The notes: a model not told the origin generated them from the letters alone. 64,000 bases of DNA from Solanum dulcamara (GCF_947179165.1 NC_077242.1:46641097-46705096); one strand, 5' to 3'; positions 10,936 through 23,111 are shown, counted from the stretch's first letter. A program made the numbers and translations.

Positions 10936-13900
10936 TGACTTTGGTATTTATGCTTTACTTGATCCATGTTCCACATTGTCTTTTGTTACTCCTTACCTTG
11001 CTACAAGATTGATATGTGACCCAAAATCTTGCTAGAGCCTTTTTCAGTTTATACCCCCGTTGGTGATTCAGTTCTAGACTAGAGAATCTATAGAAATTAT
11101 CCAGTGCTAGTATTGCATAAAATAATCCCATGTGATCTTGTTGAATATGACATGATCGATTTTGATGTTATTCTTTGCATGGATTTGCTACATGCTTCTT
11201 ATGCATCTATTGATTGTAGAACCTAGAACCCGTATTATCAAAATCTAATTTCCCAATGAGCCTGTTCTTGAGTAGAAGGGCAAAATGATTCAATATATAG
11301 GGGTCAGTTCGTATTGTGCCTAAAAGCTCAAAAAATAATTTCTAAGGGGTGTATCTATCATTTAGTACGGGTTAGGGACACAAATTTTGAAGCTCCTACA
11401 TTGAGTCGGTTCTGTTTAAATTGTAAATGAATTCCCCGTTGTGTTGCCCAATGATTTGCCTGGTATTCCTCCCAAAAGGAAAGTCGATTTTGGTATAGAT
11501 CTTATTACCGACACCCAACCTATCTCTATCCCTCCTTATTGTATGGTCTCGATGGAACTTAAGGATTTAAAGGAACAATTAAAATACTTGTTAGATAAGG
11601 GTTTCATAAGGCCAAGTAATTCACCATGGGGTTCTCCTATGTTGTTTTTAAGAAAGAAGGATAGGTCACTTCGCATGTGTATGGATAACCGACAATTGAA
11701 TTAGGTCACCATAAAGAATAAGAATCCTATTCCGAGAATAAATAATTTGTTTGATCAATTCCAAGGTGCAAGTCACTTTTCCAAAATTGATATCCGATCT
11801 TGTCATCACCAATTGAGGGTGAGAAAGTGTGACATTCTCAAGTTGGCATTTCAGATAAGGTATGACCATTTTTAGTTTTTTGTTAAGTCATTCAGGTTGA
11901 CTAATGCTCCCACTATTTTTATGAACTTGATAAATTGGATTTTTTAACCGTACCTAGACATGTTTTTGGTGGTATTTATTGATGATATATTGATTTATTC
12001 CTGAAATGAAGAAGAACATATGGGTCACTTGAGAATTGTGTTGCAAATTGGAGGGGCAATCAACTATTTGCCGAATTTAATAAATGCGATTTTTTTTAAA
12101 GTCCATGGTATTTCTTGATCACATTATTTTCGGTGATGGTATCATGCCTGATTCAAAAAAAATAGAGGTGGTGAAAAAATAGCCTAGACCATTATCTCCT
12201 TCGGATATTCATAGCTTCTTGGGTTTGGCTGGGTATTATTGAAGATTTGTAGAAGGATTTTCATGTATTGCATCGGCTTTGACTAAATTTACCTAAAAGA
12301 AGGTGAAGTTTCAATGGTCGGATCAGTATGAAAGAAGTTTCCAAACATTGAAGGATCATCTTTTGTTGGCTCCTATTTTGACATTGCTGAAAGTTCCAGA
12401 TGAATTTGTTGTATATTGTGATGACTCACGGGTTGGATTGGGTGGTGTTCTGATGCAATATGGCAAGGTCATAGCATATGCCTCCCGTCAACTAAAAGTG
12501 CATGAACAAAACTATCCAACTCATAATCTTGAATTGTTGGGTTGTTTTTGCCATGAATATTTAGTATCAATATTTTTATGGGGTACATGTTGACATATTT
12601 ACCAACTACAAAAGCTTGTAATATATGATTAGCCAAAGGAAGTTGAACCTTAGGCAAGGGAGGTGGCTTGAACTATTAAAGGATTACAATATAAGTGTGT
12701 TTTACCACCCGAGTAAGGCAAATATTGTTGCTGATGTTCTCAATTGGTTATCCATGAAAACTGTTGCTTATGTTATAGATGAAAAGAAGGAGTCGGTTAA
12801 AGATGTGCACCGATTGGCCCATTTGAGGGTAAGGTTGAGTGACTCTAATGAGGGTGGTATTCTTATTTAGAATGGTTCAGAATCATCATTGGTAGCGGAT
12901 GTAAAGGCAAAGCAAGGCATGGATGCAACCTTAGTTAAGTTGAAGAAATTGGTGGTTGACAAGAATAATTAGGTTTTGTCGTAAGGGGGAGATGGAGTAC
13001 TTCATTACCAAGGTCGGTTATGTGTTCCAAATGTTGATGGCCTAAGAGGAATTATTTTGAGTGAAGCTTATAGCTTGCGGTATTCTATACATCTAGGATC
13101 CACCAAAATATATAGATATTTTGAGGAAAGTGTATTGGTGGAGTGGTATGAAGTACATAGCAAATTTTGTGGCGGGATATCCAAATCGCCAACAAGTGAA
13201 AGTTGAACATCAAAGACTGGGAGGTCTATCCCAAGATATCGAACTTCCTACTTGGATGTGGGAAGATGTGAACATGGACTTCATCACGGGCTTGGTAAGG
13301 TTACATGGTGTCCCACTGTCCATCATTACGGATCATGGTACTCAATTAATTTCTCACTTTTGAAAATCCTTTCAAAAGAGTCTTGGCACCAAAGTTAAGC
13401 TATGTACCGCATTTCACCCTCAAACCGATGGACAAGCCGAGAGAACAATCCAAACTCTAGAGGACATGTTGAGAGCTTGTATGCTTGGTTTCAAAGGAAG
13501 TTGGTATGATCACCTACTACTAGTTGAATTTTCATACAATAATAGTTACTATTCGAGCATCGAGATGTCACCATTTGAAGCCTTGTATGGAAGAAGGTGC
13601 CAATTAACTATTGGATGGTTTGAAGTTGAAGAGGGTGCCTTGTTAGGGCTTGAGTTAGTGTTTGAGGATTTGGAAAAGGTCAAAATTATTCGAGAAAGGT
13701 TAAGGGTTGCCCAAAGTTGTCAAAAGTCCTATTTGAATGTTAGAAGGAGAAGTTGAAGTCGATGTAGAAGATTGGGTTTACTTGAAGATTTCTCCCATGA
13801 GAGGGGTAATACATTTTGGAAAGAAGGGGATACTTAGTCCCCAATATGTAGGCCCGTATAGGATCCTAAGTCATATTAATAAGGTGGCCTATGAACTTGA

Positions 13901-14194
13901 TTTGCCATTGGAGATAGTCTCAGTTCATTCCGTATTCCATGTATCGATATTGAGGAAATATGTTGGTGATCCCCATGACATTATACCTTTGGGTAGTGTG
14001 GGTGTTGAAGAAAACTTGACTTATGAGGAGGTTTCGGTTGAAAGTTTGGACCATCAATTAAAATGGTTAAGAAACAAGGAAGTTGCATCCACTAAAGTCT
14101 TGTGAAGGAACCAAGAAGTTGAAAGTGCTACATTGAAGCGGAAGCTGACATGATAAAACAATATCCTTATCTCTTTCTTTCCATTATGGCCTAA
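10936..14194 (+). pseudogene. pol remnant of E2: PR-RT-RNase H-IN-chromodomain
   Basis: PR: LLDPCSTLSF with the Asp codon at 10961, so Gly of the active triad is Cys. RT: open 11441-11704 ([23 protein letters not shown]), then a stop; FIDD at 11975-11986. RNase H: 12303-12593 ([17 protein letters not shown]) and 12625-12870 ([28 protein letters not shown]). Integrase: first Asp codon 13277-13279, second 13331-13333, Glu 13439-13441, giving D-x35-E. Only 17 residues separate the first two Asp, against 60 in E11, so 43 codons have been lost in frame. C-terminal part 13737-14105 (GKKGILSPQYVGPYRI, LDLPLEIVSVHSVFHVSILRK), then a broken chromodomain ending at TAA 14192. Confidence 0.88.
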
Positions 14195-14398
14195 GGTATT
14201 TAGCTATTCATGCTCACTTTTCCAAACTCTTGCATTCCAACCTCTCTACGTCTCATTACATTGATGCATACTCATGAACCTGATTTTAAAATGATGTTTA
14301 AAGTGCATTATTGCATTCATGTTGGGTTGTTAGCTATACAATCTAGTTTACTCAAGCTAGTCCTACCTCATTCACGAATGTTCTAAAGGGGGAGATAA
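14195..14398 (+). other. E2 3' untranslated region with polypurine tract
   Basis: Non-coding. Contains ACGAATGTTCT and the purine run AAAGGGGGAGA (14385-14395) just before the 3' LTR, the expected plus-strand primer. Confidence 0.75.
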
Positions 14399-15204
14399 TA
14401 TAATATTCTGGGCATTTTAATGTTGGAATATGATATAATAAGGTTAAGCATTGCAAAAATAACCTCGGTGAATTTTTTGGTCAAGTATCTTGAAAAATAT
14501 TTTTTTTCAAGAAATCGCATTTCTAGTGGAGTCTGTGACCACTCTATGTCGTGGACTTGGTCAAGGATAGTTCAATTTCATCTGAAATCAATTTCCTAAT
14601 AATTGCCCAGTCAGGGAGCATCTCTGTGTCGCAGACTTCAGTGGTCCTTTTTGTTCAAATTCAATTTTTAAGTAGGGGAACTTTAGAATTTTCCCTACCT
14701 GTTAGTTAATGAACCTAGACGTTATTATGACATAATTCAATCCTATTAACTAACCTAAACTCCTATTCTCCCTCATTCTTTCATAATTTATTTATCTAAA
14801 ATAATTCTCTCTTCAAAAGCTCTCAATCACCATTGAAGACATTCAAGTAATTCTCTCAAGATCTTCTTCAAAAACTCAAAATTTCTTTAAGTTTCTTCTA
14901 GATTCTAATTCAAGGTATGTGGGCATTCATCCAAGGGTACCTTTCACCCATAGAGCCCAATAAATTCTCATTTTTTGATCAATTCAAGTAAGTATTTTTA
15001 TGGGTTTTATGATCTTTATTTTAAGTACATATATTATGATTTTAAATTATGATTATGATCCTATTTAAATAAGAATTAATGATTATTGCATGAAATTATA
15101 AGTTTTCTATGAATTTCCTATATTACTCTTTAGGGTTCATGACATGGATGATGGGTATTTTTAATTATACTTTCAATTGATATTATTTTTGTGAATTATG
15201 TATG
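14399..15204 (+). repeat. E2 3' LTR, truncated
   Basis: Begins TATAATATTCTGGGC, where the 5' copy has TGTAATATCCCAGGC, and follows the 5' LTR for about 800 bp up to AATTATGTATG at 15194-15204. After that the sequence belongs to E3. About 1.25 kb of the LTR is missing. Confidence 0.8.
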
Positions 15205-18200
15205 TATAATGATCCTCCTGGTTATTTTTGTGTTTCTACTTCCATTTCGTCATTTAGAGTACTCCTACATTGACCCCATGTCATTTATGACCTGTTGACG
15301 CCGGTAGAAGGTTGCCTGATCATTCTGTTAGATTTTAGGCCCATTTCCCCATTTTGGAGCTTTTACAAATTGAAAAGTTGACTTCGGTCGTAACTTCTGG
15401 AAAATGACCTCAAAATAGAATTTTGACGGTTCCATCAGCTCTAGAATAACTAAATTAGGATAGTAGCATGGTCAGTGTGAGTTTGAGGCCATTTGACGCT
15501 TTTGCCTTTAAAATTTGGCATATGGTTGACTTTGGTCAATATTCTTGGGAATATGCCCGGATAGAAATTCTGATAGCGCGTTTAGCTCTGGAACATCGAT
15601 TTTACTCTAGAACGACCTTCATTTCGTTCATGTGGCTTCCGAGTTCATTTTGACCCCCTCGGTGGATTTTGGTATTTGGAAGTGGGACTCACATTTGATT
15701 GTAACAACCTCTGATTTAAATTTAGACTATACTGTTGAGTCCGGAATGTCATTTCTAATTAGATTCCATAAATAGTTTGTATTTTTCTGACTCCGGATAA
15801 GTTCGGAGTACCGAAACCAAAAACTCACTATTTGTTGAATCTGGTGCGCGATCGTGATGATGTGGTAGTAGTATATTTATAGGTGAAATTTCCAGATTTG
15901 TCCCAAAAATTTCCCCTAAATTTGACAAACAATTTCACCATCATTTTGGGCACAATTACAGTTATTTAAAGGTCCAAATTGAAGGGATTTTCGAGGGGAA
16001 CGCATTGGTAAGCTGGGAAAGTGATTTGGGAACTCTGTTCGAGGTAAATTCCACATTTTACCTGCTTTCTTTTGTTGTTTTTGGAGTGAAATTTTGGAGA
16101 ATTTTAAGAAGTGATTTATTGGACAATTTAAGTCCGATTTGAGTAATTCAAAAGCCTATCTAGCGTGGAATTTTGAGGAGAACGTCTTGGTGCTATCAGA
16201 AATTGATTTGGGGCATTTGACTGAGGTAAAAATTGCCGATTTAGCTATTGTCTTTGGCATTTTTGAGTTGGAATTGTGTTGAATTTTGTAGTTCTATTTC
16301 ATGACCATTTTAGCTATGTTTCAGTGATTGTTGAGGCTAAGTTTTGGGGTTTTCTGCAAAGAACATCGTGGTGTAATTTGTTTTAATCGTAGGAGCATTG
16401 TTTTTGGTAAATTGTTATTCTTAGATGCTGTTCCTTTTCATTTTTAGCTCAAGCTTGGGAATTTGTTGCATGTTTGGGTTGTGGCTGTTTTGAGTAGTGA
16501 ATTATGTTCCTTTTTGGAAAAAAGCTAGGGTTAGCATTTAGGACCTATTCTCTGAGTCAATTCCGTGATTTACATAAAAGGTCCAACAATTCCCATTTTT
16601 GACACCAAAATTGGCCCATCCCTCAATTCGATAATTTGTGTCATAACGACTGTATTGATGTTGTGAATCTATTTTTTATAGCGTGGCAGCGCTCCAAGGC
16701 ATATGGAAAGGAAAAGCTCTAGCAAAGTGATTTGGAGCGTGCATGTTAAGCCTATAGTAGGCTAAACCTTTCCTTTCTTTAGATTGAGCTGGAATGTGTG
16801 AAAGCATGTTGCGATAGATGAAATTCTAGGTTGGGTAGCTTATCTATATATCTTAGGTGCTAGAAATCATGTTTTAGGCTTTTATTGGGTATTTTGGGTA
16901 ATTTAAAGCATGTGATCTCTTTTGTTAAATGTTAATACTACAAGTGGTGTTGATTTATTATACTTGGTATTGTGGGACATGTTTGCCTTAGTATAGGTTG
17001 TGGAACTTGCTTTAGATGTTCCGACGTCGCTCTGGCAGGTTTAGATCCTTATAGAATGGCGTAGCAGACTAGTGTTTGGTAGTTGGGCCTTAGCTAGGTG
17101 GTACTTTGCTGTTATGATTAGCCTTATCCATAATTTCCTATGATTGTGACTTTTAACATGCGTCAGTGATACTAGACTTCATGATCTACTTATTTTAGTT
17201 TGGGTTAAAGCCTCGGCGTTATACTAGTTATTTCATTGTGGAGGGGATCTCGGTAAGTATTAGCGTCTAGTTAAAAAGGAGAATATTCAGTACCATTGAT
17301 TAAATCATTTGTGAGAATCTGGGTCCTAGTCCTGGCCTCTGTTCTAAAATTCCATCTGTGAGCATCCGGGCCCCAGTCCCAGCCTCCATTTTGAAATTCC
17401 ATCGGAGAGCATCTAGGTCCCAGTCTCAGCCTTTACCGACTTGTTAGTATGGAGGGCATCTGGATCCCAGTTCTAGCCTTGATCGTACCGATGGATTGGG
17501 GTGAGCATCCGGGTCCCAGTCCCGGCCTTGACCATATTCAGAATTTGGGTGTGCCCCTAGAGAATTCATGGCTATTCGATTCTTGGATATTCTTTGTTGG
17601 GGAATAATATGGTTCTTTAGTTCTTGGTATTGTAGATTCCTAGTTCCTAGCCTTGTAGACATAGCTATTTTGTGTACACGATGAGCTTATGGAGGTTCGG
17701 ATGAGTTTTACTTAAACTTGCGTACGAGCGTCCCGGCTTGGCTTATGGGGGCCCAATAGGGTGTAGTTAGTTGTAGTCTTTGTAGTTTGTGTATTTATGT
17801 TTGTATAAATATTTACATTCTTTACCTTAGATGCTTAGTATGACTCTTGTTTAGGCTTATTCCTCTTTTTTATATTGTTTTTACCTTTCCTGTTCAGTCG
17901 GACTATGACGCCTAATAGATACCTTATTTCTGGTACGTATACTACACTCTGCATCTACTTTTGGGATGCAGGACTGAGCACCTGCTACCGCCGCATATAG
18001 ATTGAGCCTGTTGCAACCACTTTTGGAGACCAGGGTGAGTACTTATTCTTTCGAGATCATTTATGTCTCCTTCAGCTTGGATTGCCCTCTTTATTGTACT
18101 TTTGAGACTAGACAATGTTGTATATGTATTTTTGGTCCACTTTTGGGACTTGTATTTATTTTATTTGGGTAGCAACTTTATACTAATTACTTCCAGGTTC

Positions 18201-18396
18201 TAGGAGGGATTCAATTTTTTATATTTTTTATATATTTATCTAGTTCCTCCTTATTTTAGTTTTTGTTTGGTTCTCTTAATTATGCTTAGTATTTCTCCCA
18301 TATACCCATTTCTTGTTGTTCTATGTTACAGGTTTGGCTTTCTTATTGGGGGGTTATTTTAGGTGCCATCATGACCTGAGAAATCAAATTGTGACA
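15205..18396 (+). repeat. E3 5' LTR (family B)
   Basis: Ends AAATTGTGACA at 18396, right before the primer site. The start is uncertain: similarity to E2 stops at 15204, but an LTR-like start TGTAACAACC occurs at 15700, which would give a 2.7 kb LTR and leave 15205-15699 as separate repeat sequence. It holds a 47-bp tandem array at 17313-17528. The C-rich ORF on the minus strand at 17444-17662 is a by-product of that array. Confidence 0.65.
17313..17528 (+). repeat. 47-bp minisatellite, 5 copies, inside the E3 LTR
   Basis: A 26-bp core beginning GAGCATCCGGGTCCCAGT recurs at 17313-17338, 17360-17385, 17407-17432, 17454-17479 and 17503-17528. Start-to-start distances are 47, 47, 47 and 49 bp. 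The 21-23 bp spacers are far less conserved, though the first two share AAATTCCATC. GC-rich cores stand out in AT-rich surroundings. Confidence 0.9.
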
Positions 18397-18399
18397 AGT

Positions 18400-18411
18400 T
18401 GGTATCAGAGC
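18400..18411 (+). promoter_or_regulatory. Primer-binding site of E3
   Basis: TGGTATCAGAGC, an exact initiator tRNA-Met complement, 3 bases after GTGACA. Confidence 0.9.
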
Positions 18412-18573
18412 CTAAGGTTTGTTGGTCTCACTTGTACATATCTAAGATCTAGTAGAGTCTGGTGGATGAGTGCAGAGACGTTCGTGACTTATCTTCAGGA
18501 GGCTACAGGGTGTCCTTAGAAACATTCCCTATGTTTTATCATTTCATGCATTTGGGTTGGGTCGTGATAGAAA

Positions 18574-18585
18574 TGGTATTAGAGC
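18574..18585 (+). promoter_or_regulatory. Primer-binding site of E4
   Basis: TGGTATTAGAGC, one change from the tRNA-iMet complement, 4 bases after the LTR remnant. The following leader (GTCTGCAGACCATGTCTAGT) matches E6 at 33526 and E11-derived sequence at 62030. Confidence 0.85.
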
Positions 18586-18944
18586 AGTTCCTCCTTGGAT
18601 TGTCTGCAGACCATGTCTAGTAGAGTCTTGATTATCGATGTGTTGTGCGCCACATCTATAAACAGAAAGCTACAGGACATTTAGGATGTTACTTTTCTTT
18701 CATATCTAAGATCGTGCTATAGATTCGAGTCATATGATAATTCTTTATACTAACCTTGGACATCAACAGAAGGAAGCAGTTGACGACATGTAAAGTTACA
18801 GAGCACGCAGGTAACTAAAGTAAAGGCACGAAAGATAACTGATGGGTAAGGTATTGAAGTAAAAATTGAAATGTAAAGTCAAAAACTGAAAGAAAAATTA
18901 GACAAAAAAGTGCAACAGATGCAGTTCAAAGTTGGACATACGAG

Positions 18945-19096
18945 GTAAGCCCATTATTTCTATATTATTATTGATATTGAACGCTCTGTGTGGCTGTGAA
19001 ATGAGATGATATTAAAAGCCTTGTGTGGCTGTGATGCGATATGAATATGTATATATGTTGGCCTTGTGAGGCATTGTTGGTATCTTCTGCATGCAG
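18945..19096 (+). other. Intron-like segment in E4 leader
   Basis: Bounded by CGAG|GTAAGC and TTCTGCATGCAG|GTTT, matching plant splice consensus at both ends (152 bp, AT-rich). The same boundaries occur in E6 (33889-34070). Splicing itself is inferred. Confidence 0.45.
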
Positions 19097-19114
19097 GTTT
19101 GGGATAAGTAAGAA

Positions 19115-19374
19115 GTATAGAGGAAACTCTGCGAAAATTTTCCCAGAACAAGAAAAGGGAATGAAACATATATTCTTAAGATGTCTTGGAAGTTGATACC
19201 GAGTACTCCTGTTATGTTTAACTAAAGCTGTAGGAGGTAAAAGAGTATAGAGGAAAGTCTGCCGAAATATTCCCAGAACAAGAAAAGGGAATGAAACATA
19301 GATTCTTAAGATATTTTGGAAATTGATATCGAGTACCCCTGTTATGTTTAACTAAAGTTGTAGGACGTACTCTT
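19115..19374 (+). repeat. 130-bp tandem duplication in E4
   Basis: GTATAGAGGAAACTCTGC at 19115 recurs as GTATAGAGGAAAGTCTGC at 19245, and the two units stay aligned through AGAACAAGAAAAGGGAATG and TTAACTAAAG. E6 has a single copy (about 34090-34215), so the duplication is specific to E4. Confidence 0.85.
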
Positions 19375-21769
19375 CATGTCATAGATAAGGGACATCCTTC
19401 TTACTCAGGAAATTTTTATTTCGGAGAAACAAAAGCATATCTGAGTAGTAAAGTTTAGATCACGGTATCTCCAGCCGTATTTGTGCTGTAGGAAAAAAAA
19501 GGGGCTCAGGTTGAAGGGTAAGATGTCCTGCGATTGAGTTTTACTTCTCTTGAAAGGTACCAAGCCCCCAACTCCCATTTGTAATTAGATAAGTTGTTCA
19601 TGACCTGAGGATAAACTCAAAGGAAGATCATGTAGGTCAAGGGTTAAGAAGTGTTGTGATGTTGAAGGGATTCTGGTTTTCTTCTAACGATGGTTGGAAA
19701 GTGCTCTATGATAATAGTTTATTAGTTCTTCACCGACTAATTGGAAAAATAAATTTTAACAGAAGTACCCTATGGAGATGTCATGAACGGAATATGAGTA
19801 TGAACAAAAAGGGGGATATGTAAGTATGACTTTAAAGGTGTGATACACCAATATGGGGATAAAGTAGGACCTCTAGTAAGACACACTTGGTATGTGTTGA
19901 CTAAATCAAAAGCCGTTGTTGGGTACACAGTAAGGACAAGGGGCATAAGGTATAAAGGAATGACGCGTGTACATAACGTCACCCCGAAAATAATGAAACC
20001 CTTAAGATACAAAGACGGCAAACTTAAGGAATAAATGGCACAACTTCCATTTACTCCAAGAAACAAAGAATATAGGTTGGGGTAAAGCTACTACTCCGAG
20101 AGAACCTTGGACAATCATAGTCGGAGTACAATTGTTGCCTAATTAAAATTTGCAAGGACTACCAGTGGGTATTAACCTTTTATAAAGAAAAGTAGAAGGT
20201 GGCCTTGGATGAGTAGTTTCTTGGGTCACATTAGTCAAGTACAGATTAGTAGGTGAGATATCACCTTGTGTATGGGAAGGCTCCTGTCACCTCGTGATTT
20301 AGCCAAGGTTCCGTACATGGATAATCATGTTGGAAAAAAATATGCAGAAAAATGGAGACATGATACAGTACCAAGTAAATTGAGGAAAGAGATTGGATGA
20401 AATTGAGACTGGACATAGAGACATAAAGCAAGGTATAAGCAGATAAAAGTATAAGTACCCTCTAAAGGGGGAAGCCAATGAGAAAATTGCAAGGGTAAGG
20501 TAGGGGCAATTAGTAGGGCAACATAATTAAGATGGATGTTTACGCTTTAATAAGATCCCTTGCTTGAACCAAGTTAGGAAGGTCTGGAAGTCACCAATAA
20601 TTGGATAGAAGTCAGAATGCTATGTAAGGCAGTGTTAAGAAGTTTTTAACAAGATATTGAATGACATCATGCTAGACTGAAAGCCCAAATGTTGGCTATA
20701 GAGTTGGTCGCAAATGATGTCGCGATAGATAAATAACCAAGGAAAAGGAATAAGAAACCTCTTATGGTAGGGGATGAGAAGAGTGAATAAGGGAAAAAGA
20801 AAGAAGTATAACAAGATGGGACAAGCAAGTTCCAATATGAGTGAGATGTGTACAGTAGAATGAACTAGGAGACGGAAAGACTACGTCTACCTCCTATAAG
20901 TTGCATCAGAATGATTGTGCAACCTACGGGTATGTATATATAATTATCATGCTAAGTGAGTAAGTACAGGATAAAAGGAATAGGGGTCAATAATGACAAT
21001 GCAATTATGATATTTTGGATACCCTACCAAAAGATGCAAAGATAGGTTAAGCCAAACTATTGAGATGGAAATAGTACTACGGGTAAAGTAAAACATGGCC
21101 ATAGTTGGACCAAAGATCTACCTCGACATCGATTGTAGGATAAGGGAGGAAATGGCAAGGTAGCATATGAAACCTAGTGAGACAACACTAAGATATTTCT
21201 TAGATTAAGTCGAGCACCTTATCATATTCTCGTAAAGGGAAAGGATGACACGAGAGAATGTATCTAAAGTGTTACAAGCTAGGACAAACTGGGATAAGGA
21301 AATTGTGAAATAGTTTAACCAAGGGGAACAGAACTAATGGGTTACCAAAAGATGGTGGACTTATATGCCAAATTACTTCAGAACTATATCAAGTAATGAT
21401 AGATGGAGCACAGAATGACTATAAAAGCCAACTCTAAGGATTGAAAAGCAAAACCCAAAAGGTAGAGTGCCAGTTAAAGTCTTGAAAGGAATCGAGAAGG
21501 ACTATTCGAGGCTAAAGATTCCCAAATTATCAATGTCATTACAAACCTATTCTACACTTTGCGAGAGTAGGATGCAATACGGGTTATTATGAGTATGATA
21601 ATGAATCAGCCCATTTGCTTTAAATCAAAATTACCTATACAGTTAAAACTGTGCAACATTAAAGATCTGAAGGGGTGAAACTTTATGAGGTTCCCACGGC
21701 TATCATCTCACATAGAAGGACCTTAATTACAATTAGCATCTGGAGATCAGTCCAAGGAAAAAAATTGGG

Positions 21770-22540
21770 AACACAGGCGAATTGTGGTACCGCATTTCCC
21801 CCTCAAAACTGATAAATAGGCTAAGCATACCACTTAAACACTAGAAGATATATCGTAAGCTGGTGTTGTTAACTTCGAAGGTAGTTGGGATGATTATCTA
21901 TCGTTTATCAAGTTGCCTACAAGAATGGATACCATTCCAGTATCAGGATGACCCTCTACAAGATGTTGTATGGTAGAGTGTGTAAGTCCCCCTATTGGGG
22001 CAAAGACTAAAAGGCCCTAACATGATTGAGAAAGCTGTTGACTAGCAGCCTAGATTCGGTTGAAGTGACATGCATATAACCGACATCGACAGCCAGAGTC
22101 CAAACTGATGATTAGGAGTTCGTAATAGGGTCACCCAAAAAGGGAGTAAGATTCTGTGAGAAAAAGAAACTTAGCCCAAAATACATTAGATCTTATCGAG
22201 TTGTTGGTAAGATGGGCAAAGTTGCCTATAAGTTAGACTTACCACCTGATTGCGAAATTATATGCCCAGTACATCAGATACGGATGCTTCACTAATGTAC
22301 TAGTGATCTACCTAGAGTATGTCCTCTTAATGATGTCCCTAAAATGGAAAAGTTATCCTGTAAGGAACAACCTATCGCTATCCTGGATCAATATATTAGA
22401 AGATTGCAGACTAAGGACGTGGCCTCTGTCGAGGTGTTATGGGGAAATAGGAATCGTGAAGAGATGACCTAGAAAGTTGATGAGGTCACAAACACAAGTA
22501 TCCATGCCTATTCCCGATATCTATAAGTAACCCCAACTCC
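21770..22540 (+). pseudogene. E4 integrase core end and chromodomain remnant
   Basis: Aligns to E11 58300-59100. Recognisable parts are the region around the catalytic Glu (GGCTAAGCATACCA where E11 has GGCCGAGCATACTA), the AAGGTAGTTGGGATGATTATC segment, the C-terminal stretch KMGKVAYKLDLPP (about 22211-22249) and a chromodomain-like end (ILDQYIRRLQTKDVASVEVLW, about 22379-22441). Stops and frameshifts throughout. It shows family C descends from the same chromovirus stock as D. Confidence 0.7.
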
Positions 22541-22661
22541 TGAAACTCGTATATGAATTACCTGAATGAAAGTATGAGTTATCGCAGTAGAAAGAAATCT
22601 CCCTACAATTTGTATAACGTCTTGAGAAAAGTTTTGTTTAACATTCGGGAATGAATATTTT

Positions 22662-22674
22662 AAAGGGGGAAGGA
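22662..22674 (+). promoter_or_regulatory. Polypurine tract of E4
   Basis: AAAGGGGGAAGGA directly before the LTR start TGTTACACCCCAC. Nearly identical in E6 and E11. Confidence 0.85.
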
Positions 22675-23062
22675 TGTTACACCCCACAATCTTGAGTCCA
22701 GAATGTCTCTTAAGCTTCTTAGAAGTTATCGCGTGAGCCGGATACACGACGTCACTATCAAACAATTCTAAGGAAGGAAGAATGTGATACCCCATAGTAA
22801 GGAAGGTTGGAAATAGAGTCATGAGAAGTCAGAAGGAGTTGGAGGCCAAGTATCGAGTCGTAGGACTCGGTTTATCTACGTAAGCTACTAACTTAGAATT
22901 CCTAAATACTTAAGCTACTTGGGTGCATACCAAGCTTACGTAGCAAGGATTGTATAGGTTCTTAAGATAAGATGAGATTACGAACTCACGCGGAAGAGGG
23001 AAGAATAACACGTGGCAGCAAGAGAAGGCACCATATGATAGCATAAGAAAGTGCCATATGGC

Positions 23063-23111
23063 AGCAGGTGACCCACCTGCTTAGGGTCAAGTAGGTGACC
23101 CACCTACTTGA
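23063..23111 (+). promoter_or_regulatory. Paired palindromes in the E4 LTR
   Basis: Two hairpin-forming inverted repeats side by side. The first has arms AGCAGGTG and CACCTGCT around ACC (23063-23081). The second has 11-bp arms TCAAGTAGGTG and CACCTACTTGA around ACC (23087-23111). Both lie 120-170 bp upstream of the TATA box. Function as protein-binding sites is an inference. Confidence 0.6.

Larger units (their letters stand above)
7505..15204 (+). mobile_element. E2, decayed family A Ty3/gypsy element
   Basis: Near full-length copy: 5' LTR 7505-9568, primer site, gag, pol with all domains, polypurine tract and a 3' LTR cut at about 15204, where E3 sequence takes over. The base run before the 5' LTR is ATAAA; its partner after the 3' LTR is lost, so no target duplication can be shown. 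Many stops and frameshifts. Confidence 0.88.
18586..21769 (+). other. E4 internal region without recognisable coding domains
   Basis: About 3.2 kb, shared with E6 (33516-36925) block by block. It holds an intron-like segment (18945-19096), a 130-bp tandem duplication (19115-19374) and a 64-codon ORF at 19840-20034. That ORF aligns without gaps to E6 over its last 58 codons, but the substitutions do not look protein-conserving. I saw no zinc knuckle, protease triad, FIDD or RNase H motif in any frame. It may once have been gag-pol or may be an unrelated captured segment. Confidence 0.6.

Noticed and set aside
17444..17662. Minus-strand ORF with repeated Asp/His/Pro-rich text.
   Set aside because: It is a translation of the 47-bp minisatellite and is not kept elsewhere.
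19858..20034. A 58-codon frame with the same stop in E4 and E6 (34707-34883), no indels, as a possible new conserved protein.
   Set aside because: I compared the codons by eye: differences fall about 16 at first, 9 at second and 13 at third positions, and E6 has an in-frame TAG. That is not a protein-conserving pattern.
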